Source: OMIW01 sp044235645 (lineage in GTDB: Bacteria > Bdellovibrionota_C > UBA2361 > OMIW01). Taken from it: a stretch of 64,000 nt of DNA. The notes below the pieces were generated by a model that searched no databases, was not told where the DNA came from, and worked only from the letters and a program-made list of their open reading frames with translations. The position numbers and the translations under genes were made by a program. This document shows positions 7,737 through 17,129 of the stretch, piece by piece. Location: the NCBI GenBank assembly GCA_044235645.1, contig JBIIHQ010000002.1:124001-188000 (forward strand). Direction: 5' to 3'. Numbering within the stretch: the stretch's first letter is position 1; each line of letters opens with the position of its first letter.

Positions 7737-9566
7737 TTAGGCACCCCGAAACTCTGGGGCACTGGGCCTCGCATTGTGCCATTCCACGACTGAAAAGAGA
7801 AATCGATTTTCCCCGCGATGAAACCCCGCGAGAGTGACCTGAATGGTATCGCCCGGGGAGAGCTGCCTTTGGCTGAGCCGTTTGTCGTGCGGAGAGGATT
7901 CGGAGCCATTCTTCCTCACGCCTTGGTAATCGGAGGAAGTAAATGCGATACCCCATTTCTTGAATCCGTCATCATTCAACTCGAAAAGTATCCTCTCATC
8001 CTGTATTTCCGCAACGGTTGCGGAGAACGTCTCTCCCTGCCGGGCAAGATTTCTCTTCAACATTTCTAGGAATCGGAGCTGGAATGCGGCTGAATCGTAT
8101 GAACGCATCAAGCGGTTCTGTCGATGACCAATTTTCTCGAGCTCGTCCGACGAAAAAGGGGGTGATTTTCCCTCATGAAGTGCTTCAAATATCCATTGAT
8201 TAACGATGCCCACGTAGGTATTCCCCTTAAGTCGCAGATAAGCTCGTGCTGGAATGCCCTGATGATTGTGTGGAATCGAGCTAAAAAGGGAACGGGGGAA
8301 GAATCTATCCAACATCTCAGAGAGAATGCTGTGCTGACCCGCTTTGCGGAGGGTATCCCACAATGTCGTAAAGTCAGCCGCGTTGCAAAAATGACGGGGT
8401 TCGACCTCAATTCCTGCTTTCTTAATACGACGGCCGAGCTGCTCCTGCTGGGATACTGAGGGTGGGGCGTAGGTGGTGAAAATGCCGTCGCGCCCGTGCT
8501 GCTCGAGAAGATTCGCTGCTTCGATATTGGCCGTAATCATGCACTCGGAGACAATCTGAGCGGCTTTGCGTTCATCGGCAGATACAACGATAAAGCGGTT
8601 TCCTTTTCGCCGCCATTGAGATAGGCGGTGAGACACCTCGCAGAGGTGGGAGAGGACCGTTGCATTATCGCCCTCGGGAGCGGTGAGGATGCGCTGAACC
8701 TCCTCCACGGTGTATGCTCCTCGACTAACAACGGCCGCTCGATAGAATTTGCGCTCCATAATCTCGCCGTGTGGAGCAACGGTTAGTTCAAAAGTCCATG
8801 CTAGCCTCGGCTCATGAGGAATAAAGCTTCCGGGTCCAAAAGCAAAATCTCGTCCGAGAAGAGGAAATGCGGAGTAGCTTCCGTACACGGAATAAGCGCG
8901 TGAGGCGATATGCTCATCGACAGGAGTATGGCGCTGCGCGTACCAGGTAACATCAACGAAGCTGATATACAGCGATGCGTTTCCATCAGGATGAACAATT
9001 GCATAGATGGCGTCTTCCCGATCGAGGGTGGTCGCAGGATCTATCGTAATGTGGGGCAGATCTGTTAAATCTCTACCCTTGTCGAGAGGGATGGGCTTTA
9101 GTAAAGGATCGACTTGCCGGTCCCCTGGCACCTGATCGAAATGCTGGAGTCGTCGGTTAAGAGCCGGAATATCTTTATCGATTAGTATCTCCTGATTCCC
9201 CGCGATCCCACGCAACAGATTATCGATTCCTCTATTCGCCCACTCTTTCGTCGGATGGATACGGACATCGAAGCGCGTTTCAAAATCGCTCCACCATCTA
9301 TCAAACGATCTCTCTTTTTCGGGTGGAAGGTCCAACCTGATGTGTAACGCCCGAAACGCCCCTCCTTCCAGCTGACATTCGAAGGGAACGATCCTCAGGG
9401 CGTAAACTCCGAGGGGGAGAGTCGCATGGACCTCGCGGGTCAGAATTGAGAACGCGGGTTTCTGATTTTTTTGCGAAAAGACAGGCCCTCTCTCTGCGAG
9501 CGGCGAACAAGGAACAGGATTGTGTTCTTCGGATTCTGGGGGTCGCGGGGATAAGTCTTCGGACAT
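7737..9566 (-). CDS. RNase II/RNB-domain protein with altered active site
   Basis: A 609-residue protein whose central part is an RNB exoribonuclease domain. The metal-binding motif reads IDPATTLDREDAI at residues 175-187, so the four acidic positions are D176, D182, E184 and D185; the third is Glu where E. coli RNase II has the catalytic Asp209. The usual TSPIRRY-x-D segment near the C-terminal end of the domain is replaced by AYLRLKGNTYVGIVNQW (about residues 442-458), losing the conserved Arg. An S1-like barrel follows around residues 480-600 (SATVAEIQDERILFEL). The N-terminus is not a clear cold-shock pair. It may be a slow or non-catalytic RNA-binding relative. It is divergent from the SulP gene. 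Confidence 0.78.
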   Translation of the reverse strand: MSEDLSPRPPESEEHNPVPCSPLAERGPVFSQKNQKPAFSILTREVHATLPLGVYALRIVPFECQLEGGAFRALHIRLDLPPEKERSFDRWWSDFETRFDVRIHPTKEWANRGIDNLLRGIAGNQEILIDKDIPALNRRLQHFDQVPGDRQVDPLLKPIPLDKGRDLTDLPHITIDPATTLDREDAIYAIVHPDGNASLYISFVDVTWYAQRHTPVDEHIASRAYSVYGSYSAFPLLGRDFAFGPGSFIPHEPRLAWTFELTVAPHGEIMERKFYRAAVVSRGAYTVEEVQRILTAPEGDNATVLSHLCEVSHRLSQWRRKGNRFIVVSADERKAAQIVSECMITANIEAANLLEQHGRDGIFTTYAPPSVSQQEQLGRRIKKAGIEVEPRHFCNAADFTTLWDTLRKAGQHSILSEMLDRFFPRSLFSSIPHNHQGIPARAYLRLKGNTYVGIVNQWIFEALHEGKSPPFSSDELEKIGHRQNRLMRSYDSAAFQLRFLEMLKRNLARQGETFSATVAEIQDERILFELNDDGFKKWGIAFTSSDYQGVRKNGSESSPHDKRLSQRQLSPGDTIQVTLAGFHRGENRFLFSVVEWHNARPSAPEFRGA

Positions 9567-9721
9567 AGTTCTATATTATCTCTGCTGTTATTTGATAGGG
9601 TAGGTTTTTTTTTCCGCTGGCTCGGTTTTATTTACCCGAATGTTGCAGCGTCGATCGTGTGAGCGTAGTCTCCTATCGTGAGCCCCCGAACTTATTTGAC
9701 GGGGGGCATTGCGGAGATTCC

Positions 9722-11323
9722 ATGAAAAATAGCGCAGTAAATGCGACGTCCTCGATGAAAACCGGCTGGACGAGTGATCTGGCCGCCGGTTTTTTAGTTT
9801 CCCTCATAGCACTACCCCTATCACTTGGAATCGCCGTTGCTAGCGGCTTTCCGGCGGCCTCAGGGCTGATTGCAGCAATTGTCGGAGGAGTGATTACCTC
9901 TCTGGCGGGCGGAGCGCGCCTTACGATTAAAGGGCCAGCGGCGGGGCTGATCGTGATCGTTCTCGGGGCGGTTACAGAGCTCGGCGATCATGGAGATCCG
10001 ATGTCGGGAGTCTACCGGACGGCGGCCGCGATAGTTGTTGCGGGAGGTATCCAAATTTTCCTTGGGATATTTCGGTGCGGAGTTCTTGCGGAAATGATGC
10101 CTGGAGCTGTTATCCATGGGATGCTTGCCGCGATCGGGATCATCGTCATGGGAAAGCAGATTCATGTTCTCTTGGGGGTGACGCCGATTGGAAAGACCCC
10201 GCTGGCACTCATCTCTGAGGTCAGAACAAGTCTTACTTCCCTAAATCCCGTCATCACTTTCATAGGCATAAGTAGCCTTGCAGTCATGATAGTCTGTGCG
10301 CGGTATCCGATTGGGTTTCTCCGGCGCGTCCCGGCTGTCCTCATCGTAATGATTCTCGCCATCTGTCTGGATGCGTTTTTCGATCTTACGCATCTTCACA
10401 CGTACGTATTCCACGGGGCAAAGTATCCCTTGGGGCCTGATTTTCACCTCAAATTGCCGGCGTCTGTAGCCCAATCACTATTCACCCCCGATTGGTCCCA
10501 CCTTTTGACGCCACAATCGCTCAAGTACATCGCCTTTCTTGCGATTGTGGGCAGCATAGAGTCGTTGCTCACGGTAAGTGCTGTCAATGGTATAGATCCG
10601 GAGCGACTACGGGCCGACTCTGACAAAGATCTCATAGCTCTGGGAATAGGAAATATTGTCTCTGGGCTTTTTGGAGGCCTTCCGATTATATCTGAAATTG
10701 TGCGGAGTAAGGCGAACGTGGACGCGGGTGCAACGTCATCGAGAGCAAACATGGCTCACGGTCTTTTGTTATTGGCATACCTAGGTTTGATGTCCTCGAT
10801 ATTATCGCTGGTGCCCCTTTCCGCGCTCGCTGGGGTGTTGATTTATGTTGGCTTTCGGCTCGCTTCGCCCCGTGAGTTTATGCGCGCCTGGAATACTGGT
10901 AGAGAGCAGTTTGTTTTTTTCCTGACTACCTGTGTTTTGACGGTTACTGGAGATATCCTGGTTGGGGTTGCTGCGGGACTTGCGTGTGCGCTGTCTTATG
11001 TCCTGGTGCATGGGACTAAACCTTGGCACCTGGTTGCAAGCCCCCGTGCGGTAATGAAAGAGGGACAGACGTTAAAAGTAGAACTTGAAGGCAACGCCAT
11101 ATTCAGCAATTTTGCGTCGTTCCGACAAATCGTTGAAGGCGTGGGGCCAGAAATTTGTGAAATTAAGATCGATTTCAGCAAATGCAATCTCGTTGAGCAT
11201 ACCTTCCGAGATAAGCTTGAGCGTTTACGGACAGAGCTATCCGGGATGACAATCTCAGTGTCAGGACTCGATGCCCACGTGCGTTCGGGAAGTGATCCGA
11301 CCGCAACGGTACGTCGGCCTTGA
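9722..11323 (+). CDS. SulP-family anion transporter (bicarbonate/sulfate type)
   Basis: A 533-residue SLC26/SulP transporter. The N-terminal half shows the family's membrane core, including LPLSLGIAVASG and the GPAAGLIVIVLGAV substrate helix, and an ESLLTVSAV segment. A cytoplasmic STAS domain follows from about residue 440 (LEGNAIFSNFASF, then DFSKCNLVEHTF). SulP members carry bicarbonate, sulfate or dicarboxylates. Placement 74 bases upstream of dabA makes bicarbonate the likeliest cargo, but that is inference. Start is the ATG at 9722 with GGAG nearby; an open frame reaches 9659 without a good start. Confidence 0.88.
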   Translation: MKNSAVNATSSMKTGWTSDLAAGFLVSLIALPLSLGIAVASGFPAASGLIAAIVGGVITSLAGGARLTIKGPAAGLIVIVLGAVTELGDHGDPMSGVYRTAAAIVVAGGIQIFLGIFRCGVLAEMMPGAVIHGMLAAIGIIVMGKQIHVLLGVTPIGKTPLALISEVRTSLTSLNPVITFIGISSLAVMIVCARYPIGFLRRVPAVLIVMILAICLDAFFDLTHLHTYVFHGAKYPLGPDFHLKLPASVAQSLFTPDWSHLLTPQSLKYIAFLAIVGSIESLLTVSAVNGIDPERLRADSDKDLIALGIGNIVSGLFGGLPIISEIVRSKANVDAGATSSRANMAHGLLLLAYLGLMSSILSLVPLSALAGVLIYVGFRLASPREFMRAWNTGREQFVFFLTTCVLTVTGDILVGVAAGLACALSYVLVHGTKPWHLVASPRAVMKEGQTLKVELEGNAIFSNFASFRQIVEGVGPEICEIKIDFSKCNLVEHTFRDKLERLRTELSGMTISVSGLDAHVRSGSDPTATVRRP

Positions 11324-11397
11324 ATGTCTGCAAGAACACCGAGTGTGGCAGGATAATACCGTGATATGAACCCGATTCGAATACCGAGGGAGACTTC

Positions 11398-14300
11398 ATG
11401 ACCCTTTCGACCGGCAACAATCGGTCAGGCCTTCGTGATATCATCAACCGGATATCTCACTACCTGCCAACTCAGGGCCCCCTTGATGTTTTTGTTCATC
11501 ACAATACGCTCCACGCCTTTGAGGAGTATCATTTTCTTGAGGGAGTAGAGAAGGCGTCGGGTATCTATGGAGCAAGAGCCTATCAATCAGAGTTCGCCTA
11601 TCAGAGATCATTCATCGGTGGAAGGATAAATGATCACGATCTTCGGGAGGCTATTCTCCTCGATGAGCCAAGTCTCGTGAGGCAGAACGAGGTGATCGGC
11701 TCTGATGAGTGTGCAATCGAGGATATCCGAGCCATTTTGCTCTCAGCTCCCGAACATACGACTCGAGAGACGGTTTTTTGGGCACTTGTCGAGCATGGTG
11801 GCCTCGATCATCATCCGGCAGAACTTGCGTTTCCACGGTGGGAGGGCGAAATCGCTCGCGAGCGGGCAATTGTCCGAGCGATGTCAGCTGCGGAGCGTTC
11901 TCAGTACCTTCATCAATACATCGAGCGACATGAATATTGGAATAAAGACGATGAGTTGGTGGTCGAGGAGCTCACGAAGCTTTTGGAGCGCCCGGTTCCG
12001 GACGTCAATCGCACTGCTTTGAGGATGTTGTGGCTCGCGAGTATGACCGAGGCCTTTCGGATGGTTCGTCTTGAGAGTCGACTCGATGGAATGAGTGCCG
12101 ATACAGTAGACCGAGCAGCTCGAGAGCTAACCATGCCTCTCATTACGAAATTAGCTGCCGCTTATGTCGATGATGGGGTTGCAGCGTGGCAGCTTCCTCG
12201 ACGTCAGGAGGGCTTTGTCGTCGCAGCGAGCGAGGTCCTTCAAGGCAATTCACCTCTTGTTCCCTGGTTTGTCAGAGGAGTCGGAGGTCGGCTATCTCGA
12301 TTGGTAGGCCGAGATCCACTTGAGGCTCTTGAGATTGTCTTGCGGGGAGAGGGGTTGGCCCAGGATAGATGGGAAGAGGTGCTCCAGAGGGAGATACTCG
12401 AACTTAAGGGCTGGGCTGGTTTCTTTCATCTCCTCGAAACACGTCATGAAATTCTGCCGACAAGCTCCGCATCCCGAGAAGACCTTCTCATTCAGTTTCT
12501 TGCTGTTTCTATGATAGTCCGAGCACGAGCTCGTGAGGTCCTTCGTGATGAACCTCGAGCTCAGATTCGGCCATATGGCAGGGACTCTGATGACATCGTC
12601 AACCGCCTTTACTATCGGGCATTTCATCTGTTTCGTTGGTGTCAGGTTCGGGGAGTAACCGCTCGGACTTTAGTGACCTGGCCGGCGTTGAGAAAAGAGC
12701 GCCTGTTTAATCTGTTCGCCACGTGGGAAGTGCGCCGCCGGGAGCGGGTCTGGCATCTCGCATTCGAGGGTAACTTCGAACGACGGGTTTATCATGCATT
12801 CCTCGCTGGTGTGAAGCATGCTGCTCGCCCGGCTTCGACCCCCCATTTCCAAATCATTACCTGTATTGACGATCGAGAAGAGTCCTTCCGCCGGTATCTC
12901 GAGGAGATGGGCCGTCATGTGGTGACCTTCGGGACAGCCGGGTTCTTCGGTGTTGATGTAGCATACCAATCGATTGAAGGGGGAGAGGCTCCCTTTTGCC
13001 CGGTAGTCATACGCCCTCGGCATGTAGTGGTTCAGCGGGCAAAGGATGAACATTCATCCGTTGTTGATCGACGCCTCGCCTTTGGTCGAACCTTGATTCG
13101 AAGTCGAGGCATGTTTGAACGGAGTTCCCGGTCGGCAATGGGGGGTGCGGTCGCCTCTTTACTCGGAGGAATTGCATTTGTCCCGATGTTAATGAGGACA
13201 CTTTTCCCCCGATTGTCGGGTAGAATCTCCACCATGATCGCAGGTCGGGAGCCGCTTGATACGGTGACGGATATCGTTTACGAGCGAGAGGAAGGGTGTC
13301 AGGCTGACGAATTTTCTACCGAACGATTAATCGGTTTTTCTCCCGTTGAGATGGCGCAGCGAGTAGGGGGGCTTTTACGTAGTATCGGACTTGTGAGCAA
13401 TTTTGCCCCGATTGTCGTTTTGTTTGGCCATGGCTCTTCATCGCGCAATAACCCCTTTCGATCTGCCTACGATTGTGGTGCATGTGGAGGACGACCGGGC
13501 CGGGTGAATGCGCGCGTCTTTGCTCTTATGGCGAATCGTCAAGATGTTCGCAGATTGCTGAGGCAATCGGATATTGATATTCCCGATACCACCCACTTTT
13601 TGGGTGGGTATCACGATACGAGCAGCGATGCGATTAGTTACTTTGATACTGATGCAATACCCGCTGCTTCGGGGCAGTTTTTTGAGGAGTTAAGATTCCT
13701 TGTAGACGAGGCCCGACGCAGGAACGCCCGGGAGCGGTGTCGACGATTTACCTACGCACCTCACGACGACAGAGATGCGGCACTCGCGCATGTGGAAGGA
13801 AGAACCCAGAGCATCGCGGAACCAAGGCCTGAGTATGGACACGCGACGAATGCGATAGCAATAATTGGTCCGCGCAATCATTCCCGAGGGGTCTTCTTCG
13901 ACAGGCGCTCATTTCTCGTTTCTTACGAACCCTCTGTCGATCCGGAGGCTTCAATTCTTACGGCAATCCTTGCCGCGGTTGTGCCGGTATGTATGGGGAT
14001 AAACCTCGAATACTTTTTTTCGTCTGTTGACAATGAAGTATATGGGGCAGGCAGTAAGCTTCCGATGAATATTGCCTCATTAGTGGGGGTGATTACCGGG
14101 TTTGCGAGTGACCTGCGTACAGGTCTACCAGCCCAGATGGTCGAAATCCATGAGCCGGTTCGACTGAATATCATAATTGAGTCACGCCTGGAGCAGTTCG
14201 AGGCTGCACTGGGAAGATTGCCTGTTGTACGAGGATTAATCGAACGCGAATGGGTGAAGGTGGCTCTTTATGATCCGGTTGATCATCGGCTTTTTCCTCT

Positions 14301-14436
14301 CACTCGGGGACGGGTATCCTCTGCATATGATGCATTTGAGGCGTTGGTCCCTGAGGTTCATGACGAAGAGTCCCTTATCTCCCACCGATCGGGCAATCTT
14401 CCCTTCGTGTCGGTACATCAATCGATGGAGGATTAA
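11398..14436 (+). CDS. dabA: DabA: DUF2309 zinc-binding inorganic-carbon uptake subunit
   Basis: A 1012-residue protein of the DUF2309 (UPF0753) family, called DabA in DABs accumulate bicarbonate systems and MpsB in staphylococci. The family is cytoplasmic, bears a beta-carbonic-anhydrase-like zinc site and works with a proton-conducting NuoL-like partner to turn CO2 into trapped bicarbonate. The residues expected for zinc binding are present: Cys489 and Asp491 in TCIDDREES, His678 in FGHGSSS and Cys693 in YDCGACGG. The His-to-Cys spacing of 15 equals that known for the Halothiobacillus enzyme. The ATG at 11398 is used. The next gene follows after three bases, so the subunits are translationally close. 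Confidence 0.93.
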   Translation: MTLSTGNNRSGLRDIINRISHYLPTQGPLDVFVHHNTLHAFEEYHFLEGVEKASGIYGARAYQSEFAYQRSFIGGRINDHDLREAILLDEPSLVRQNEVIGSDECAIEDIRAILLSAPEHTTRETVFWALVEHGGLDHHPAELAFPRWEGEIARERAIVRAMSAAERSQYLHQYIERHEYWNKDDELVVEELTKLLERPVPDVNRTALRMLWLASMTEAFRMVRLESRLDGMSADTVDRAARELTMPLITKLAAAYVDDGVAAWQLPRRQEGFVVAASEVLQGNSPLVPWFVRGVGGRLSRLVGRDPLEALEIVLRGEGLAQDRWEEVLQREILELKGWAGFFHLLETRHEILPTSSASREDLLIQFLAVSMIVRARAREVLRDEPRAQIRPYGRDSDDIVNRLYYRAFHLFRWCQVRGVTARTLVTWPALRKERLFNLFATWEVRRRERVWHLAFEGNFERRVYHAFLAGVKHAARPASTPHFQIITCIDDREESFRRYLEEMGRHVVTFGTAGFFGVDVAYQSIEGGEAPFCPVVIRPRHVVVQRAKDEHSSVVDRRLAFGRTLIRSRGMFERSSRSAMGGAVASLLGGIAFVPMLMRTLFPRLSGRISTMIAGREPLDTVTDIVYEREEGCQADEFSTERLIGFSPVEMAQRVGGLLRSIGLVSNFAPIVVLFGHGSSSRNNPFRSAYDCGACGGRPGRVNARVFALMANRQDVRRLLRQSDIDIPDTTHFLGGYHDTSSDAISYFDTDAIPAASGQFFEELRFLVDEARRRNARERCRRFTYAPHDDRDAALAHVEGRTQSIAEPRPEYGHATNAIAIIGPRNHSRGVFFDRRSFLVSYEPSVDPEASILTAILAAVVPVCMGINLEYFFSSVDNEVYGAGSKLPMNIASLVGVITGFASDLRTGLPAQMVEIHEPVRLNIIIESRLEQFEAALGRLPVVRGLIEREWVKVALYDPVDHRLFPLTRGRVSSAYDAFEALVPEVHDEESLISHRSGNLPFVSVHQSMED

Positions 14437-14439
14437 TCA

Positions 14440-15711
14440 GTGACTACTCTGGTACCCTTCTTCGCTCGTGCGGGCGTTTGGGCAATCGTAGCCGCGCTAG
14501 TCCTTATTGCGTTGGCTATGTTTTGTGGGGGCATGAGGCGGGAACAATTTATATCGACGATTGCACGGTATGGGTTGCTGATAGCATGGACATCTGTGCT
14601 CATCGCTTCGGCGGGTTATCTGATTTTCGGAGGAGTACCAACTGAGGTGGCATCTGTGATGCTGTGCACGCTCTCCCATCACTCCCTTCAGGTTCAACTC
14701 TCCTTCGACGGGCTTGCTGCTCCGTTTTTGGTGATCACCTATTCCCTCTGCGGGATCGCCGCGGCCTTCTCGCGTGATTATCTTCATCGCGACCGGGGGC
14801 ACGGCCGTTTTTATCTTTTGGTGATGCTCTTCGCCCTTGGAATGTCGATAGTCGTTCTCGCTCGGAATATGGCCACGATGTACATCGGTTGGGAGCTGAT
14901 TGGGTTGACATCTGCCCTTCTGATCTCTTTTTTTCACGAAAGAGGAGCGACTCGCGAGAATGCGCTCCGCGCATTCTGGGCATATCGACTTAGTGATACC
15001 AGTCTTCTTCTTGCCGCGCTCATGTTCACGATGCATCACGAGAGTAGTATTACTCCCAATACATCGCTGGATGGATCCGGTGAAATCCTTATCCCTCTTC
15101 TTATACTTCTCGCCGCAATGCCCAAATCGGCACAGGTTCCTTTCTCCGCTTGGCTCCCCCGAGCGATGGAGGGTCCAACGCCTTCGAGTGCCATATTTTA
15201 CGGGGGGCTCTCGGTGCATGCGGGGCTCTACCTGCTTCTCAGAGCAGGGGAATGGGTCACATTCCCGGGATGGTTTAACGGCGCGCTTTGTGTGATTGGG
15301 ATAATTTCAGCGGGATTGGGCTCAATTCAGGCTTCAGTTCAGACAGACATTAAGGGCAGCCTCGCATTCGCGTCGATGTCTCAAGTCGGCCTGATGTTCG
15401 TTGAGGTGGGCTGTGGGTTTCATGGAGTTGCGGTGATTCATTTCCTCGGGCACTCAGTGTTAAGAACTTACCAGATTTTGAGTGCAAATTCAGCCCTTCA
15501 CGAGGGGAGAACACGACACGGTGGGCAGTTCGCCGTTGACTCTCGAGTGGCCGCCTGGGCCTATCGAGTGGCGTTTCTGACGAGCATACGCGACGGGTTG
15601 GGTCCCTATAGCTTGGTGAGCATCCTCGAGTGGGTGTCGACTCATCTCGGTCGGTGTGAGGCACAGTTTACGGCGGCCATAAGTCGCTGGGCTGGGAGGA
15701 CCCGAAGATGA
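14440..15711 (+). CDS. dabB: DabB-like NuoL-type proton-conducting subunit
   Basis: A 423-residue polytopic membrane protein of the NuoL/MrpA antiporter family, the expected partner of DabA. Functional charged residues of the family are visible: Glu152 in YIGWELIGL, Lys229 in AMPKSAQVPF before the AWLPRAMEGPTPSSA loop, Lys305 in VQTDIKGSLAF, and His334 and His338 in the next helix. It is shorter than many DabB proteins (about 500-600 residues). The GTG at 14440 is three bases after the dabA stop and preceded by GGAGGATT, placed inside the end of dabA. It overlaps the next gene by four bases (ATGA), indicating coupled translation. Confidence 0.88.
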   Translation: MTTLVPFFARAGVWAIVAALVLIALAMFCGGMRREQFISTIARYGLLIAWTSVLIASAGYLIFGGVPTEVASVMLCTLSHHSLQVQLSFDGLAAPFLVITYSLCGIAAAFSRDYLHRDRGHGRFYLLVMLFALGMSIVVLARNMATMYIGWELIGLTSALLISFFHERGATRENALRAFWAYRLSDTSLLLAALMFTMHHESSITPNTSLDGSGEILIPLLILLAAMPKSAQVPFSAWLPRAMEGPTPSSAIFYGGLSVHAGLYLLLRAGEWVTFPGWFNGALCVIGIISAGLGSIQASVQTDIKGSLAFASMSQVGLMFVEVGCGFHGVAVIHFLGHSVLRTYQILSANSALHEGRTRHGGQFAVDSRVAAWAYRVAFLTSIRDGLGPYSLVSILEWVSTHLGRCEAQFTAAISRWAGRTRR

Positions 15712-17084
15712 GTAGCTTTGTAATGACTTCGGAAGAGTGGTTTCCCTCTCTTCCCTTCTTGATAGGGTGGCTCGTTTCTGCTTCATGTCGGCGGAGGGTC
15801 GACCTTCGACCCTGGATTCGAGTGATTGGCGTTGGGGCTAGTATCCTCAGCCTCGGGCTAGCGTGGGATCCCGCTCTACCCTCCCTCAGCGAAAATGGGG
15901 GCCAGGTGGCTCGGTTGCTTACTATTGCCTATGCCCTTATCTCGGTTGTTGGGTTCGCAGCTGTCCCTCATCGGGTAATCTCTCGATCAGACTTTGCGAC
16001 CGTTTTTTTTGCGAGTGCAGCATGCATGGTTTTGTTTCGGGTGGCCAATCCGATTCTATTCGTTTTATTCCTGCTGATGGTAACGATCTCGGTGACGCGT
16101 CTTGTGTTGGAGGAGCGAGCTTGTCTAATGTTTGATTCGTTAAACAGCGAGCGTATAACAACGTATATAGTGTATCGGATTCTGGCTTGGATCGCCCTGA
16201 TCGGGTTTATCGCCTCGTTTGGTTTTGATTGGCTAGCATTCCCTTCTATCGATAGACCGTTTGACGCCGAGGTCCGTTGGTTGCCCTCGAGTTGTCTCGT
16301 TATTTCGATGCTTGCATTCCTGGGGTTATTTCCGTTTCATAGCTGGCTTCCCCTTTTTCTGGGTGCTCCGCGTTTGAATATCTTCATTCCGCTTCTTACT
16401 ATGACGATAGGGGTCACATTTTTTTTGAGATTGTTCCTTCCTCTGTATCCGCGGTTAACCCATAGTGTATCGCTAACTCTGACTATAAATTGCGCTATAG
16501 GGCTCATCTACGTGGCTCTTCTCCTCTTTGGTGAGCATCGGCTCAAAAGAATTGGAGGATACGTGGTGATGTCTCATCTCGGATTTATGGTGCTTGCGGG
16601 GACCTCGGCGGTGGGCTCGTCTGGTCTCATTCCGGTTGAGCTTGATACCCTTAATCTTCTTTTTGCCTCAGGAGGATTGGTGCTCGTTCTCTCCTGTCTC
16701 TCCAGCCGATTCGGTCTCTCTGGTGTAACATCGGCATCAGGGCTTGCGAGCACTTATCCGGAGCTTGGATTGTGTTTTCTTGTTTGTGCTCTCTCTCTCG
16801 TTGGCTTTCCAGGTACGATAGGCTTCATCAGCGAGGAGCTCCTTTTTCAGGGAGCGTTTGCACACCAGGTACAACTCGTCCCGGTTATCGTGATCGCCCT
16901 TGCCCTCAATGGATACTCATGTTTTAGGCTCTTCGCCCGATCTTTTTTTGGGAGTCCCTCCTACCCAAACGCGGTCGCCCTTCCGCTTGTCGGCCGCGAG
17001 CGGGTTTGTATACTCATCATTACCGGATTTATCCTGATCAATGGATTCGTGCCGGATTTGGTGATGAAATTCGCGGTGAGGTGA
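15708..17084 (+). CDS. Second NuoM/NuoN-like antiporter-type membrane subunit
   Basis: A 458-residue hydrophobic protein with about a dozen predicted membrane segments, related to the proton-channel subunits of complex I (NuoM/N type) but diverged. Recognisable pieces are FLGLFPFHSWLPLFLGAP, corresponding to the helix 7-8 region, the polar HRLKRIGGYVVMSHLGFM segment with the conserved Lys, and VGFPGTIGFISEELL, which matches the GxP-GF-E block. The family's usual GPTP loop is replaced by GAPRLN. It is translationally coupled to the preceding gene through an ATGA overlap, so it most likely forms a membrane module with it and DabA. A role in proton translocation is inferred. Confidence 0.78.
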   Translation: MSSFVMTSEEWFPSLPFLIGWLVSASCRRRVDLRPWIRVIGVGASILSLGLAWDPALPSLSENGGQVARLLTIAYALISVVGFAAVPHRVISRSDFATVFFASAACMVLFRVANPILFVLFLLMVTISVTRLVLEERACLMFDSLNSERITTYIVYRILAWIALIGFIASFGFDWLAFPSIDRPFDAEVRWLPSSCLVISMLAFLGLFPFHSWLPLFLGAPRLNIFIPLLTMTIGVTFFLRLFLPLYPRLTHSVSLTLTINCAIGLIYVALLLFGEHRLKRIGGYVVMSHLGFMVLAGTSAVGSSGLIPVELDTLNLLFASGGLVLVLSCLSSRFGLSGVTSASGLASTYPELGLCFLVCALSLVGFPGTIGFISEELLFQGAFAHQVQLVPVIVIALALNGYSCFRLFARSFFGSPSYPNAVALPLVGRERVCILIITGFILINGFVPDLVMKFAVR

Positions 17085-17129
17085 AAAGAGGGCACCGTTG
17101 GAGGTGCGGGCAGGGTAATAGGATTTCAT

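Noticed and set aside
14497..15219. 240-codon minus-strand frame inside dabB
   Set aside because: Antisense shadow; the plus-strand NuoL-like frame has clear family motifs.
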